This document shows, piece by piece, positions 62,418 through 64,000 of a DNA stretch of 64,000 nucleotides. How positions within the stretch are numbered: the stretch's first letter is position 1; each line of letters opens with the position of its first letter. The stretch lies in assembly GCA_963575745.1 (NCBI GenBank), contig CAUYUJ010003376.1, positions 1 to 64,000 on the forward strand, written 5' to 3'. Origin of the DNA: Prorocentrum cordatum. Taxonomy: Eukaryota; Sar; Dinophyceae; Prorocentrales; Prorocentraceae. The position numbers and the translations under genes were made by a program. The notes under the pieces are model-generated. The model had not been told where the DNA came from, searched no databases, and saw only the letters and a program-made list of their open reading frames with translations.

Positions 62418-62870
62418 GTCTCACTGCTGAAGAACAGTTACTATTGATCCCCCCTCACCGGTGCATGCTGTTTGTTCTCAATCATTGTGTGCCCCTCGAC
62501 GCTCGCACCCTGTTTTTTGACAGGGAAAGTCTTGATGGTCAAATCGTGCCCCTGGCCCCCGTGTTACAACAACAACGGCTCCCGCCAGAGACTTCCTCAT
62601 CATTTAGCCAGGACCCCCGCTCCCGCCTGAGACTTCCTCGCATTTCATTCAGGAATCGCGCTCTCGTTTAGGACTTCCTTACAATTTATTCAGGAATCGC
62701 TCTCTCGGCGCTCTGGAGCTGCGCACTCGCTGGAGACGTGCTTGCAATTTACTAAAGAATAGCGCCCTTGCGTTGGAATTTCCCGCAATTTATTCAAGCA
62801 CCGCGCTCCCGACACTCAGGCGCTCAGGAGTCGCGCTCACGCCTATGATTCCCTCACACAATATTTGAGG
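62418..62870. other. No gene; short irregular repeats
   Basis: CAATTTATTCAGGAATCGC-like words recur at about 62600, 62645, 62685 and 62790. No coding signal. Confidence 0.5.
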
Positions 62871-62874
62871 AATC

Positions 62875-63725
62875 GGGATCTCGCTGCCCTTCGTGGCCCC
62901 GTTGCAGCCCTTCGTGGCCCCCTCGCTGCCCTTCGTGGACCCGTTGCAGCCCTTCGTTGCCCCCTCGCTGCCCTTCGTGGCCCCGTTGCAGCCCTTCGTG
63001 GCCCCCTCGCTGCCCTTCGTGGCCTCGTTGCAGCCTCTCGTGGCACCCTCGCTGCCCTTTGTGGTTCCATTGCAGCCCTTCGTGGCCCCTCGCTGCCCTT
63101 CGTGGCCCCGTTGCAGCCCTTCGTGGCCCCCTCGCTGCCCTTCGTGGCCCCGTTGCAGCCCTGCGTGGCCCCCTTGCTGCCCGTCGTGGCCCCGTTGCAG
63201 CCTTTTGTGGCCCCATCGCTGCCCTTCATGGCCCCGTTGTAGCCCCTCGTGGCCCCCTCGCTACCCTTCGTGGCCCCGTTGCAGCCCTTCGTGGCACCCT
63301 CGCTGCCCTTCGTGGCCCCATATATGTATGCCCGTCGTGGCCCCCGCTCGTCCGCGCCCGCCGTGGCCCCATATGCATGCACTTCGTGGCCCCTCTGTCG
63401 CCCTTCGTGGCCCCATTGCAGCCCTTCGTGGCCCCGTTGCTGCCCTCAGTGGCCCCGTCTTTGCCCTCCGCGGCCCAATATACTTATGCCCATCGTGGCC
63501 CCAGCTCGTTCGCGCCCGTCGTAGCCCCATGTGCATGCCCTTCGTGGCCCCGCTGTCGCCCTTTGTGGCCCACTCGCTGTCCTACGTGGCCCCGTTGCAG
63601 CCCTCAGTGGCCCCGTCCTTGCCTTCAGTGGCTCTATTATCTGCCCTTCGTGGCCCCCGTTCGTTCGCGCTCTTCGTGGCCCCACACGCATTCCCTTCGT
63701 GTCCCCGCTGTCGCCCTTCGTGACA
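62875..63725 (+). repeat. 18-bp minisatellite, alternating CTGCCCTTCGTGGCCCC / CAGCCCTTCGTGGCCCC
   Basis: About 45 imperfect copies. On the minus strand it encodes a Gly-Ala-Thr-Lys-Gly-Ser/Cys repeat, but without independent gene signals. Confidence 0.9.
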
Positions 63726-63779
63726 TATTTCGTGCATTTCGTGGCCCTGCTGTTGTTTTCTGTTCTCTCTCTCGCTCTC

Positions 63780-63837
63780 GCTTTCGCTCGTCGTCGTCGC
63801 CGTCGTCGTCGCCGTCGTCGTCGTCGACGATGTCGTG

Positions 63838-63875
<38 letters not shown>

Positions 63876-63890
63876 GTCGTCGTGGTCGGT
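63780..63890 (+). repeat. (GTC)n microsatellite
   Basis: GTC repeats with few interruptions. Confidence 0.95.
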
Positions 63891-64000
63891 CCCCTGTCCG
63901 TCCCTCTTGGGGTCGGATTGCCGCCGATCAGCGCTGCCGCTGGCCAGCCCGACGGTCCGCGGCCGCCCCGCCGCTTGCCGGGGCCCGGCCTGCAGGGAAG

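Noticed and set aside
62843-63382. Gly-Ala-Thr-Lys-Gly repeat protein on the minus strand
   Set aside because: Product of an 18-bp minisatellite; open frames occur on both strands.

Overview
The window looks like a dinoflagellate nuclear genome: high GC, long trinucleotide and tandem repeats, very sparse genes, many transposon-derived frames, introns with odd borders, and above all five degenerate copies of the dinoflagellate spliced leader (DinoSL), each a short distance upstream of a plausible start codon. A large, GC-rich genome such as Prorocentrum would fit, but the species cannot be fixed from the sequence. No rRNA, tRNA, CRISPR array or bacterial-type operon was found.

Layout. 0-8 kb, minus strand: the 3' part of an RPA-like OB-fold protein, a single-exon RRM protein behind a relict leader, a compound (GTC)n array, weak hypothetical frames, and a coiled-coil-like protein behind a second relict leader. 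9.1-24.9 kb, minus strand: a very large Helitron-like element spread over many blocks. In coding order these are helical tandem repeats, a Cys-rich block, a DUF6570-like block, Helitron_like_N, an HUH-like site, a two-tyrosine block, a PIF1-type helicase whose Walker A lysine is Gln, and a C-terminal Josephin-like cysteine protease. A 1.8-kb tandem array separates its HUH and tyrosine blocks. 24.8-28.5 kb: tandem repeats. 28.5-36.4 kb, plus strand: a second mobile gene set, with an OTU-like domain plus a DDE (pogo/mariner-type) transposase, followed by an exonuclease/endonuclease/phosphatase (EEP) protein. About twenty copies of a tiny hairpin repeat are confined to this block.

36.6-50.4 kb is mostly satellites, fold-back repeats and microsatellites. 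It also holds a coiled-coil protein with a relict leader (38.7 kb) and an intact 338-residue protein of unknown function with a relict leader (45 kb). 50.5-57.7 kb, minus strand: a protein of unknown function downstream of a canonical Helitron. That Helitron has an HUH site, a Y2 pair and a PIF1 helicase with an intact Walker A; it is interrupted by an intron-like insert full of a 20-bp repeat and starts behind a relict leader. 58-64 kb: microsatellites, a duplicated AT-rich block and two minisatellites.

Together the window records two unrelated Helitron lineages, one DDE element and several mRNA-derived gene copies. Four long frames carry a single in-frame stop and several need frame changes, so many of these copies are probably decayed. 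Exon borders are approximate unless a splice site is stated. All family assignments are by eye from motifs; no database search was run.
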